17,304 nucleotides of DNA, taken from positions 1 through 17,304 of the forward strand of contig CAZVES010000046.1 of NCBI GenBank assembly GCA_964625835.1, given 5' to 3'. The notes under the pieces are model-generated. The model was not told where the DNA came from, ran no database searches, and saw nothing but the letters and a program-made list of their open reading frames with translations. How positions within the stretch are numbered: position 1 is the first letter of the stretch; every line of letters starts with the position of its first letter. Shown in pieces: positions 1 to 6,851 of the stretch. The translations under genes were made by a program, and so were the position numbers. This stretch comes from UBA5336 sp964625835. GTDB taxonomy: Bacteria > Pseudomonadota > Alphaproteobacteria > Caulobacterales > Hyphomonadaceae.

Positions 1-581
1 TCGTCATTGATCTCGGTCTTGAAATAGCCCGGCGCGATGGCGTTCACGCGGATGCCGTGGCGCGCCCAGTCCAGTGCGAGCAGGGAGGTGAGGTGCGCCA
101 CGGCGGCCTTGGAACTGGCATAGGCGGCGCTGCCGGCGGCGGCCCTGAAGGCGGTGATTGAGGCAAGGTTGATGATGGAGCCGCCGCGCCCGGCTGCGAT
201 CATCTCGCGCGCTGCGGCCTGGGCGACCCGGAACACGCCATGGGCGTTGACGTCATAGACCCAGCGCCATTCCTCCTCGGGCGTGTCGATGGACCGGCTC
301 GCCCCCGCGACGCCTGCATTGTTGACGAGGATGTCGACCGCGCCGACCTCCGCGAAGGCGGCCTTCACCGCGTCAGGGTCGCTCACGTCCAGGGCCACGG
401 CCCGCGCGGCTGCGCCCAACGCCTCGATCTCGCCGACAAGGGCTTCGAGCCGGTCGACACGCCGAGCGGCAACGATCACTTCGGCCCCATTGGCGGCCAG
501 CACTTTCGCAAACTGCGCCCCGAAGCCGGACGAGGCCCCGGTGATGAAGGCGGTCTTGCCGGAAAGGTCTGCGGTCAGCAT
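1..581 (-). CDS. SDR-family NAD(P)-dependent oxidoreductase (3' end outside window)
   Basis: Classical short-chain dehydrogenase; 193 residues are visible and the C-terminal part lies beyond position 1. Reading from the ATG at 581, the cofactor-binding glycine motif TGASSGFG is at about residues 14-21, NNAG at 87-90, the catalytic Asn at N112, Ser S141, and the YASSK pair Y154/K158. An IAPG stretch near residue 182 follows, as is usual after the last Rossmann strand. The family performs NAD(P)-dependent alcohol/ketone oxidoreduction in the cytosol; the substrate cannot be read from the sequence. A good Shine-Dalgarno (AGGAGC) precedes the ATG, and the gap to the upstream hydrolase stop is only 10 bases, so the two are probably co-transcribed. 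The family call is secure; the substrate is unknown. Confidence 0.93.
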   Translation of the reverse strand, partial: MLTADLSGKTAFITGASSGFGAQFAKVLAANGAEVIVAARRVDRLEALVGEIEALGAAARAVALDVSDPDAVKAAFAEVGAVDILVNNAGVAGASRSIDTPEEEWRWVYDVNAHGVFRVAQAAAREMIAAGRGGSIINLASITAFRAAAGSAAYASSKAAVAHLTSLLALDWARHGIRVNAIAPGYFKTEIND

Positions 582-591
582 GGCGGGCTCC

Positions 592-1560
592 TTACATTTT
601 GCGCGCAGCGCTCGAATGGCGCCATTCGGCGAGGATGGCGCGCACGGCGGAGACGAAGGCCAGCGGCTGGTCGAGCATCACATGGTGCTGGGCGTGGGGG
701 ATGGAGATGAAAGGCACCTGCCCGCCAAGGCAGTCCAGCATGAAGTCGCGCACGTCGTTGCCCATGAGGATGGATTGCTCGCCGCGGATGATGGCGGTGC
801 GGCAGGCGGTGGCGCGCAAGAGGGCGCCCGGATCGTCCATGCCGGAAAAGCGCTGCCAGATGCCGGGGTCGAACTTCCAGGTCCAGCCGTTCTCGCCAAG
901 GTCGCCAATGCCCTCCATCAGGGAGTGGCGGGCGATGTAGTCCATGATGAAATGGTTTTCGCAGGGCTGTGGCGGAGCAAGGCGGAAGCGTGCGAGTGCG
1001 GCCGTCAGGCTGGGGTAGACCCGGTTGCCGCGCGGGCGCGTGGGCGGGCCCATCTCCTTGCCGCCGGGCGGGTTGACCCGTGTGTCCACGGTGATCGTGC
1101 CGCCGAGGCGCGCGCCATGCTGTGCCGCAACCATGAAGGTCGCAAAGCCGCCGAAACTGTGGGCGCAGATGATCGGCTTTTCGGCGCGCTCGAAGAAGCC
1201 CGCATCGGCGAGCACGGCCATCTGCTCATCGGCAAAGCCCTGCAGGGTATAGGCCTTGCGCCATTCGCTGTCGCCCATGCCGGAGAAGGTCATGGCGGCG
1301 ACCTGGTGGTGCTCTGTCAGATAGGGGGCGATGAAGTCCCACCAGTGGGCGTGGGCGCCATTGCCGTGGACGAGGAGGAGGCCGGGCTTGTGTGCCTCAC
1401 CCCAGACCTGGTAGCGCACGGAAGCGCCATCCACGTCCAGAAAGCGTTCATCATAGGGCGCCGCCACGGCCGCGCTGAACCAATCTGGCGCGGCGGGGCT
1501 CTCTCCGCCATAACGGGCAAGCGGGGTCGGGTCGAAACTGTCGGAAACCGTGTCAGCCAT
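592..1560 (-). CDS. alpha/beta hydrolase
   Basis: 322-residue alpha/beta-hydrolase fold protein. Visible landmarks: LLLVHGNG (61-68) with the HG oxyanion region, SGMGDS (93-98) after strand 4, the nucleophile elbow CAHSFGGF with S135, a candidate acid E261 in IIRGEQS, and the C-terminal histidine in HAQHHVMLDQP (H292 or H293). The elbow reads A-x-S-x-G rather than the commoner G-x-S-x-G, a tolerated variant in this superfamily. There is no signal peptide, so it is probably cytosolic. The substrate is not evident; esters, lactones or C-C bonds are all possible for this fold. The ATG at 1560 lacks a convincing Shine-Dalgarno, but the conserved fold begins soon after and no better start is seen. 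It lies 54 bases after the 2OG oxygenase and 10 bases before the SDR gene, suggesting a three-gene operon. Confidence 0.9.
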   Translation of the reverse strand: MADTVSDSFDPTPLARYGGESPAAPDWFSAAVAAPYDERFLDVDGASVRYQVWGEAHKPGLLLVHGNGAHAHWWDFIAPYLTEHHQVAAMTFSGMGDSEWRKAYTLQGFADEQMAVLADAGFFERAEKPIICAHSFGGFATFMVAAQHGARLGGTITVDTRVNPPGGKEMGPPTRPRGNRVYPSLTAALARFRLAPPQPCENHFIMDYIARHSLMEGIGDLGENGWTWKFDPGIWQRFSGMDDPGALLRATACRTAIIRGEQSILMGNDVRDFMLDCLGGQVPFISIPHAQHHVMLDQPLAFVSAVRAILAEWRHSSAARKM

Positions 1561-1614
1561 GGCGCTAGATATGCTGCGCTGGCGAGGCCCGGCAATCGGT
1601 GACGTTGGGGAGCC

Positions 1615-2331
1615 CTAGCCCAGATACCAGCCGGAGATGGCGCTGCGCGGTCCGCCCGCATAGGGCGCGACGTATGTGACCGCGTGCACCTTGTCGACGG
1701 AGAACAGGTCCAGCGTGTTGAAGCCCGGCGCGAAGGCCAGGTTGGGCGTGCCATCGGGGTGGTAGAATTGCAAGAGCCCGCCCCAGTCCGGGTGCCAGTT
1801 GCGGGTCAGGCCCAGCACGAATGCGAGTTTCCGGTTCTGTCCGCGCGGGCTGTCTGTGTGGCGCGTCAGGTAATGACCGGGCCGGAACTGCGTCGCACTC
1901 GCGTCTACGCCGGTCACGCCGGACAGTCCGGTCAGGCCCTGCAGGAATTGCAGGAGCGCGCCATCCATCAGGTCGTTGCCCAAGGTGGCAATTGGTTGCG
2001 GCAGCGCCGGGCTGGCTTCACCGGCGGTGAGGGGTGCGCTGAAATAGGCAAAGCCTTCTCCGCGCCTGGCTGACTCGACAAGGGTCTGGTTGAAGGCGCG
2101 CCGTGTGTCCTCCGCCCAGGACGGAATGTCCTGCGGATTGGCGCGCCCGACGCCCTCCATGGCCCCGTAGGAAAGCTGCCAGCCTTGCAGGCCATCCACG
2201 GCCTCAGCCATGGAAGTGGCCTTGTCATCGGGCATGATGCTGGCAATTCGCACATGGCCGTGAGTTTGGAACACGGCTGCGGCCTGGGAAAGGTCGAAGC
2301 CGCCATCAATGTCAGGGTTCAGGATGCTCAT
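1615..2331 (-). CDS. 2OG-Fe(II) oxygenase family protein (prolyl-hydroxylase-like)
   Basis: A 238-residue protein starting at the ATG at 2331. The C-terminal half carries the double-stranded beta-helix signature of Fe(II)/2-oxoglutarate dioxygenases: HTD (H158, D160) inside QFRPGHYLTRHTD, the distal metal histidine H216 in DKVHAVTYV, and the 2OG-binding arginine R229 in PRSAISGWYLG at the very C-terminus. This layout matches the prolyl-4-hydroxylase/Tpa1/OGFOD1-like branch, which hydroxylates protein side chains or small molecules; the target here is unknown. The reading frame is open to 2415, but that extension runs into the start region of the divergent TIR gene, so the shorter form is preferred. 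The promoter for this minus-strand cluster should lie in the 98-base gap shared with the TIR gene. Confidence 0.85.
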   Translation of the reverse strand: MSILNPDIDGGFDLSQAAAVFQTHGHVRIASIMPDDKATSMAEAVDGLQGWQLSYGAMEGVGRANPQDIPSWAEDTRRAFNQTLVESARRGEGFAYFSAPLTAGEASPALPQPIATLGNDLMDGALLQFLQGLTGLSGVTGVDASATQFRPGHYLTRHTDSPRGQNRKLAFVLGLTRNWHPDWGGLLQFYHPDGTPNLAFAPGFNTLDLFSVDKVHAVTYVAPYAGGPRSAISGWYLG

Positions 2332-2429
2332 GGCGACCCGTCTAGTCGTTCCCGTCGCCAATTGCGAGCTTCCCCTTGCCCGCTTTGCGCAATAAGTTGC
2401 ATGGATCGAGACCAAGGGAGGCCCAGCCC
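2332..2429. promoter_or_regulatory. divergent intergenic region between 2OG oxygenase and TIR genes
   Basis: This 98-base gap must hold the promoters of both divergent genes. I see the TIR gene's Shine-Dalgarno (GGGAGG, about 2415-2420) and an 8-base palindrome TTGCGCAA near 2395, but no convincing -35/-10 pair on either strand. Confidence 0.35.
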
Positions 2430-3314
2430 ATGTCCGGCGTATTCATCTCCTACCGGCGCGACGATGCCGCCGCCGCGGCCGGGCGCCTGTTCGATCATCT
2501 CTCGGCCAGGCTTGGGCGCGATGAGGTTTTCATGGATGTGGACGGCATCGAGATCGGAGTGGACTTCCACGAGGTGATTTCCAACAAGGTCTCGGCCTGC
2601 GACGCCCTGATTGCCGTGATCGGCCCCAACTGGCTGTCTGAGCGTCTGAAGGAAGAGGGTGACTTTGTCCGCATCGAGATCGCCGCCGCGCTTCAGCGCA
2701 ATGTGCGGGTGGTGCCTGTGCTGCTGGATGGGGCGGCAATGCCCAAATCGGCCGACCTGCCAGACGAACTCAAGCCACTCGCTCGGCGCAACGCGGCCCC
2801 GCTCAGCCACATGCGTTTCGTGGAGGATGCGGGCCGCCTGGCCGATGCGCTTGAAAGGGTCATCACGCCGTCGCGGGTGCCTGAGGCGGCGCCGGTGGCC
2901 ACCACGGCGCCGCAAACCGGAGCCGCGATTGCACCGCTCGACGCCGGCTTCAAGCGCTTCGAGTGCGACGGACAGCTCCATGTGGGCGATATCCCTGACA
3001 ACAAGCTCACCAATGCAAGGGCGAAGTGCGGCGTGCCCGAGGGCGAGACCATCCTCGCCCTGGTCGACTTCACGGTGATGAAGAATGCCAATGATTCACT
3101 TGTGGTCACTCCGGCCGGCCTTCGCGTCCACCATTCCTCGGGCGACTACGACCAGCCGCAATTCATCCCGGCGGCCGATCTCGCCGCCCAGCCGATTGAG
3201 CCCCATGGCTGGTGGCAGATCCGCCTTGGGGGAACGCGCATCACGGTCAGTGGCGGACCGGACCGCCAGGTGGTGATCGACTTTCTCCAGGCCATCAAAG
3301 CGGGCCTGGCTTGA
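2430..3314 (+). CDS. TIR-domain protein with C-terminal PH-like domain
   Basis: A 294-residue two-domain protein. Residues 1-145 form a bacterial TIR domain (TIR_2 type): it opens with VFISYRRDD (4-12), followed by DEVFMDVDGIEIG (31-43), DALIAVIGPNWL (58-69) and EGDFVRIEIAAAL (76-88). E83 sits where the catalytic glutamate of NAD-cleaving TIR domains is expected. A Pro/Ala-rich linker (about 146-170) leads to a domain (175-294) with the pattern VPEGETILALVDFTV, SLVVTPAGLRV, FIPAADL and a final helix DFLQAIKAGL, resembling PH-like domains appended to many bacterial signalling proteins. Family knowledge: bacterial TIR domains often degrade NAD+ or make signalling nucleotides in anti-phage defence. 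Whether this one is enzymatic is inference. The start at 2430 is chosen for GGGAGG nine bases upstream and the canonical TIR N-terminus. No signal peptide or membrane segment is seen. No defence partner gene is adjacent. Confidence 0.88.
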   Translation: MSGVFISYRRDDAAAAAGRLFDHLSARLGRDEVFMDVDGIEIGVDFHEVISNKVSACDALIAVIGPNWLSERLKEEGDFVRIEIAAALQRNVRVVPVLLDGAAMPKSADLPDELKPLARRNAAPLSHMRFVEDAGRLADALERVITPSRVPEAAPVATTAPQTGAAIAPLDAGFKRFECDGQLHVGDIPDNKLTNARAKCGVPEGETILALVDFTVMKNANDSLVVTPAGLRVHHSSGDYDQPQFIPAADLAAQPIEPHGWWQIRLGGTRITVSGGPDRQVVIDFLQAIKAGLA

Positions 3315-3969
3315 CCTGATAGTCGGCACCGGAAGACTTCTCGGCGGACCCGATCCGCGCGCCGCCTTCCACCGAGGCGCCGGCGCCCGACGAAACGTCG
3401 ATATCCACCGTGCCGGTGAGATAGGCATCGATGTTTGCCCCGGAGGAGGCTTCAAGGTCGCCATTCCCGCAGCGCAGCGATGAGGCGTCGATACTGGCTC
3501 CCGACGAGGCATCGGCCCGCAGGGTCTCGCACGTGCCCGACAGGTCGAGACCGGCGCCCGAGGAGGCTTCGGCGCGGAAGTCCGCCGCGCTGATACCGGT
3601 GACGGCCGCGCTGGAGCCAGAGGAGGCCTCGACCCTGACAAGGCCCGGTCCGAGCACGGTGACCGTGGCGTCCAGGCGATTGCCCCAGCCCCAGCCATTC
3701 TGGCGCGTGCGCCCGATCTCCAGCGTGTCGCCGTCGCGCTTGATGCGCACGTCGTCAATGTCCCCGCGGCGCACATCGATGTCGATCGAATACGCATCGG
3801 AGACTTCGTAGACGACGTCCAGGCCGGCCGATGTGGACAGGCGTTTGACGCCGGCAAGATCGGTGGAGTTGCCGCTGGACTGGGCAATGGCCGCGTCGAA
3901 CGAGGCGGTTGTGTAAACGCAGGCCATCAGGGCGAAGAGCGCTGCGGCTGTGAAGAGGATGCGGGTCAT
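3295..3969 (-). CDS. head GIN domain (DUF2807) protein, exported
   Basis: 224 residues from the ATG at 3969, which has AGGAGC seven bases upstream. The N-terminus is a signal sequence, with either a lipobox-like LMAC (C17) or a later signal peptidase I site after AAIA (about 29). The body is a DUF2807/head-GIN beta-helix: VKRLSTSAGLDVVYEV opens it, and an SSG motif then recurs six times (EASSGSS, EASSGAG, DASSGAS, EASSGAN, DVSSGAG, KSSGAD), mostly about 20 residues apart, like rungs of a right-handed helix. The family is secreted or surface-attached; its function is largely unknown, with an adhesin-like role proposed. Its 3' end overlaps the TIR gene's 3' end by 20 bases, tail to tail. The frame is open further upstream to 4113, but that would cross the divergent promoter. 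Confidence 0.88.
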   Translation of the reverse strand: MTRILFTAAALFALMACVYTTASFDAAIAQSSGNSTDLAGVKRLSTSAGLDVVYEVSDAYSIDIDVRRGDIDDVRIKRDGDTLEIGRTRQNGWGWGNRLDATVTVLGPGLVRVEASSGSSAAVTGISAADFRAEASSGAGLDLSGTCETLRADASSGASIDASSLRCGNGDLEASSGANIDAYLTGTVDIDVSSGAGASVEGGARIGSAEKSSGADYQVKPGPL

Positions 3970-4004
3970 TGTGATGGCTCCTTTGGATAGGCCGCGAAAC
4001 GGGG

Positions 4005-4053
4005 TTGACTGAGTTTTTTTGATATTCAATATATCTATATTGTTTGTCAATAT
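4005..4053. promoter_or_regulatory. divergent AT-rich promoter with inverted operator half-sites
   Basis: The only strongly AT-rich patch in this part of the window lies between the DUF2807 and lipoprotein genes. Plus strand: TTGACT (4005-4010), a 17-base spacer, AATATA (4028-4033). Minus strand: a perfect TTGACA (4050-4045), then a weak -10 (GAATAT) 17 bases on. Overlying both are three CAATAT-type half-sites: CAATATA at 4027-4033, its inverse TATATTG at 4036-4042 (2-base centre), and CAATAT at 4048-4053. The two same-orientation half-sites are 21 bases apart, two helical turns. This is the layout of a dimeric repressor covering both promoters; the regulator is not in the window. Confidence 0.6.
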
Positions 4054-4067
4054 GGAGATGCCCCAAA

Positions 4068-4436
4068 ATGAAACCATTCTACGCGATGGCCGCCCTCGCC
4101 CTGACGCTTGCATTGCCAGCCTGCGTGATCATCGATGCCGATGAGGGTGACTTTTCGGGAGACTTCGAGCGCACCAGTTCGCGCACGGTGCAAGGCGCGC
4201 TCGTCGAGGCCGATACGGTCTCCATCTGGGTGCGCAGCAATGGCTGCACGTCGCAGGAGGACTTCTCCTTCGATGTCGACCGCAGGTCCGGCGGGCTCTA
4301 TTCGGTGGAATTCCGGCGGATGGACCCCGACAATTGCCGCGCCGCAACGACCAGCGAGAAGCTCAGCTGGTCCTTCGGGCAACTGAACATTCCGGTCGGC
4401 AGCCAGGTCATGATCGAGCATGCGGTGCAAGGTTAG
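4068..4436 (+). CDS. conserved-looking hypothetical lipoprotein
   Basis: 122 residues from the ATG at 4068, with GGAG ten bases upstream. The signal peptide MKPFYAMAALALTLALPAC ends in a lipobox LPAC with C19 as the lipidation site; the following IIDADEG lacks an Asp at +2, so the outer membrane is the likelier destination. The mature part has a small beta-rich domain with the motif VRSNGCTSQEDFSF, later DPDNCRAA (a possible Cys-Cys pair) and the closing SWSFGQLNIPVGSQVMIEH. I do not recognise a named family. It is transcribed divergently from the DUF2807 gene over a shared operator-like region and converges on lptG. An upstream in-frame ATG at 4044 is less likely because it would precede the signal peptide by eight residues and lacks its own ribosome site. 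Confidence 0.8.
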   Translation: MKPFYAMAALALTLALPACVIIDADEGDFSGDFERTSSRTVQGALVEADTVSIWVRSNGCTSQEDFSFDVDRRSGGLYSVEFRRMDPDNCRAATTSEKLSWSFGQLNIPVGSQVMIEHAVQG

Positions 4437-4440
4437 AGCT

Positions 4441-4455
4441 GGGCGGATTCCGCCC
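4441..4455. terminator. GC-rich hairpin between convergent genes
   Basis: GGGCGG and CCGCCC form a 6-base stem with an ATT loop, immediately after the lipoprotein stop and touching the lptG stop codon. There is no T-tract, so a role in ending transcription from either side is only suggested by position. Confidence 0.35.
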
Positions 4456-5579
4456 TAGCCATCCTCGCGATAGGCGATCACACCCAGGCTGCAGAAAAGG
4501 GCGAACAGGGCCGGAGACCAGGCCGCGATCCAGGGCGGTGCGGCCCCGGCCGAGCCAAGGCTCGAGGACAGCTGGGTGATGAAGAAAAGTCCGACGGCGG
4601 CTCCGGCACCGGTTGCGATCAGGCGGGACGTGCCACCCAGGCGCGAAAGCCGCAGGCAGACGAGGGCTCCAATCAACGCCATGGAAATGAACAGCACGGG
4701 CGAGGCCATCAGGCTCCAGAAGCGCATCTGGTATCGAGAGGAATCAAGACCGGCCGCAGCGGTCTGTGAGATGAACCGGGGAAGGTCCCAGAAGCCGATC
4801 GTGTTGGGCGAGGCAAACCGGTCCAGCAACTGCCCGGCATCCAGGTCGGTGGGGATGGAGAGGAAGTCGCGCTCGACCCCAGCCGTGCCGGGCGTGTTCT
4901 CGATGAGGTTTTCCAGTTGCCAGAAGCCGTCGCGTATCAGGGCGCGCTCGGCATCGATGCGGCGGACAAATTCAAACAGTTCCGTGCGCTGCCCGTTCAC
5001 GATCACGCGCTCTTCCTCGAGCATTTTCACGCCGCGCAGTTCAGACCCGTCGACCACTTCTTCCGCATAGATCACGATCTGGCGTTCCTGGTCGCCCTGG
5101 CGCAGCCAGATCTCCCCGCCGGTTGAGGCGGCGACCCGGCCCGGCGCGCCCTCCTGCAGCAACTGGGCCCGGGTGGCCTCGAAATTCGCCGTCAGGTGGG
5201 CCCCGACCGGATTGAGCACCAGCATCGAAAAAAGCCCCGTCACGCCGGCCATCAGGATCAGGGGGAACAGGAACCGCCAGGCCGACATGCCGCTGGCGCG
5301 GATGATGGACAGCTCCGCGCGGCGGTTCAGCTGGGTGTAGGCGATCATGGCGGCGATCAGGATGGCAAAGGGCAGCGTCTGCTCGATCAGCATGGGCAGT
5401 TTCATCAGCGAGAGCTGGACGGCCTGGACCACTGACAGTTCGACGTCGCCGCCCACCGTGCGCATCTGTTCGACCACGTCCACCAGCATGATGGCGAGGA
5501 TGAAAACGCTCAGCACAAGGGCGAGCCCCTGCAGGCACTGCATCAGGATGTAGCGGGAGATGCGGGGAAAGAGCGTCAT
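4455..5579 (-). CDS. lptG: LPS export ABC transporter permease LptG
   Basis: 374 residues, close to the usual LptG size (about 360). It begins MTLFPRISRYILMQCLQGLAL with a first transmembrane helix at about 14-34, further helices at about 60-82 and 101-122, a periplasmic beta-jellyroll region in the middle, and three C-terminal helices. NRRAELSIIRASGMSAWR (85-102) is the conserved cytoplasmic coupling-helix region that contacts the LptB ATPase. With LptF and LptB2 it forms the inner-membrane motor that extracts lipopolysaccharide and feeds it to LptC/LptA. Its ATG overlaps the lptF stop as ATGA, which indicates translational coupling and equal stoichiometry. The lptF-lptG pair facing pepA is a widely conserved proteobacterial arrangement. 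Presence of the system implies an LPS-bearing outer membrane. Confidence 0.95.
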   Translation of the reverse strand: MTLFPRISRYILMQCLQGLALVLSVFILAIMLVDVVEQMRTVGGDVELSVVQAVQLSLMKLPMLIEQTLPFAILIAAMIAYTQLNRRAELSIIRASGMSAWRFLFPLILMAGVTGLFSMLVLNPVGAHLTANFEATRAQLLQEGAPGRVAASTGGEIWLRQGDQERQIVIYAEEVVDGSELRGVKMLEEERVIVNGQRTELFEFVRRIDAERALIRDGFWQLENLIENTPGTAGVERDFLSIPTDLDAGQLLDRFASPNTIGFWDLPRFISQTAAAGLDSSRYQMRFWSLMASPVLFISMALIGALVCLRLSRLGGTSRLIATGAGAAVGLFFITQLSSSLGSAGAAPPWIAAWSPALFALFCSLGVIAYREDG

Positions 5580-6727
5580 GCGGTCGCCGCTTCATCCGGG
5601 TCCAGTCGCTCACGCAGCAGGAAGCGGCGGGTGCGCGCCGGCTTGAGGTTTCTCCCGCGCATGAAACTCAGCCAGCCAACAACACCGATCACGCCAACCG
5701 GAACGCCCCATTGGGCGACGTTCAGTGCCGGATCGCTGGCGGCGGCCGACTGGACTGACAGCTGCACGATCACCAGGCCCAGGGCGCCGGCTGTGGCGAT
5801 CGCAATGCGCCTGGAATACCCACGCCGGGAGAAATCCCCGCCAATCACCGCCATGACCGCAATCATGGCCATGGCGATGTTCAGCAGTGGCATGGTGAGC
5901 CGGGCATGGCCTTCGGCGAGGAACCCGTCCGCATTCTGGACCTCCAGGTAGTTCTTGCGGTCGACAAAAAACAATTCGTGCAGATACCTGTCGGAGCTTT
6001 TCAGCGTGACCTCCCCCTGCTCGGCCATGAAGGGAGCAAGGTCGAATGTGTATTGGTCAAAGTCGAGGATCGAGAGCGAGGCGTTCTCGTAAAGGTCATG
6101 GATCTGGCCGTTGCGCATGACGATGGCGGGGGCCCCGTCAACCCGGATCACCGTGCCCTCCTGGGCGAGGTAATCGACGCGCCGGTTCGGGTCGCGACCG
6201 TCTGAAATCAGGATGCCACGCAGGTCATCGCCCTGGCTGTCTCGGGCATAGAAGGTCAGCTTGTCTTCGGCATTGGTGAACTGGCCGGGCCGGATCAGTG
6301 CGGCGGCCAGGTCCTGGCGGATGTCGGCGACATTCTCGCGCAGGGTGCGCTGGGCCGTGGGCTGGACCCAGAGGTTGATGGTCAGATGGGCCACCGCCGC
6401 GATGCAGGCCAGGCGTATGATCGGTGAGGCAATCTGCCATCGCGCCATGCCGGCGGCTTGGGCCACCACGATCTCATTGTCCTTGTGGATGCGGTTGAGC
6501 GACCAGACCGCGGCGATGAAAAGGGCGAGCGGGGTGAGCAGCGCGATCACCTGGGGCGCGCCGAGTATGACGATGTAGAAATAGGTCAGCGCCGACTGGC
6601 GATTCTCGATGATCAGGTCGGTCTGGGAAAGCCCCTGGGCCAGGAGGGCGAGAAGGGCGAGTCCGCCAACAATGGTTACAACGGTGCGCAGCACTTCGCC
6701 GAACAGGTATTTCTGGATTCGGTTCAT
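5576..6727 (-). CDS. lptF: LPS export ABC transporter permease LptF
   Basis: 383 residues from the ATG at 6727. The N-terminus MNRIQKYLFGEVLRTVV is typical of LptF. Three helices follow (about 13-31, 50-76 and 101-121), with the coupling region NEIVVAQAAGMARWQIASP (84-102) facing LptB. The periplasmic jellyroll comes next, then three C-terminal helices beginning at LTMPLLNIAMAMIAVMAVIGG. It partners LptG in the LPS extraction motor. The frame is open 26 codons further upstream, but those residues are not LptF-like. An AGGAG lies about 14 bases before the chosen ATG, farther than ideal, so the exact start is somewhat uncertain. It is the first gene of the lptF-lptG operon and divergent from pepA across 124 bases. 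Confidence 0.94.
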   Translation of the reverse strand: MNRIQKYLFGEVLRTVVTIVGGLALLALLAQGLSQTDLIIENRQSALTYFYIVILGAPQVIALLTPLALFIAAVWSLNRIHKDNEIVVAQAAGMARWQIASPIIRLACIAAVAHLTINLWVQPTAQRTLRENVADIRQDLAAALIRPGQFTNAEDKLTFYARDSQGDDLRGILISDGRDPNRRVDYLAQEGTVIRVDGAPAIVMRNGQIHDLYENASLSILDFDQYTFDLAPFMAEQGEVTLKSSDRYLHELFFVDRKNYLEVQNADGFLAEGHARLTMPLLNIAMAMIAVMAVIGGDFSRRGYSRRIAIATAGALGLVIVQLSVQSAAASDPALNVAQWGVPVGVIGVVGWLSFMRGRNLKPARTRRFLLRERLDPDEAATA

Positions 6728-6799
6728 GGTGCGGGTGTCGGCTCCTGGGCGGGACAGTGCGAAAGGTGCAAGATGGGCTGGAATTTGCCAAGTAGCGAG

Positions 6800-6827
6800 T
6801 TGCACGGGCCGCGTCGATGGCTAAGTG
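6800..6827 (+). promoter_or_regulatory. candidate pepA promoter
   Basis: TTGCAC at 6800-6805 is followed after 15 bases by CTAAGT (6821-6826), preceded by G to give GCTAAGTG. This fits the Caulobacter-type housekeeping pattern. The pepA Shine-Dalgarno AGGAG follows at 6838-6842. Confidence 0.5.
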
Positions 6828-6851
6828 TCAGGGCATTAGGAGAGTTTACAA

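Noticed and set aside
283..1602. A 439-codon plus-strand open frame opposite the SDR and hydrolase genes
   Set aside because: It is antisense to two genes with complete catalytic motifs; its translation shows no family features and no ribosome site precedes it.
2332..2415. N-terminal extension of the 2OG oxygenase to 2415
   Set aside because: The extra 28 residues are not family-like and would consume the divergent promoter region.
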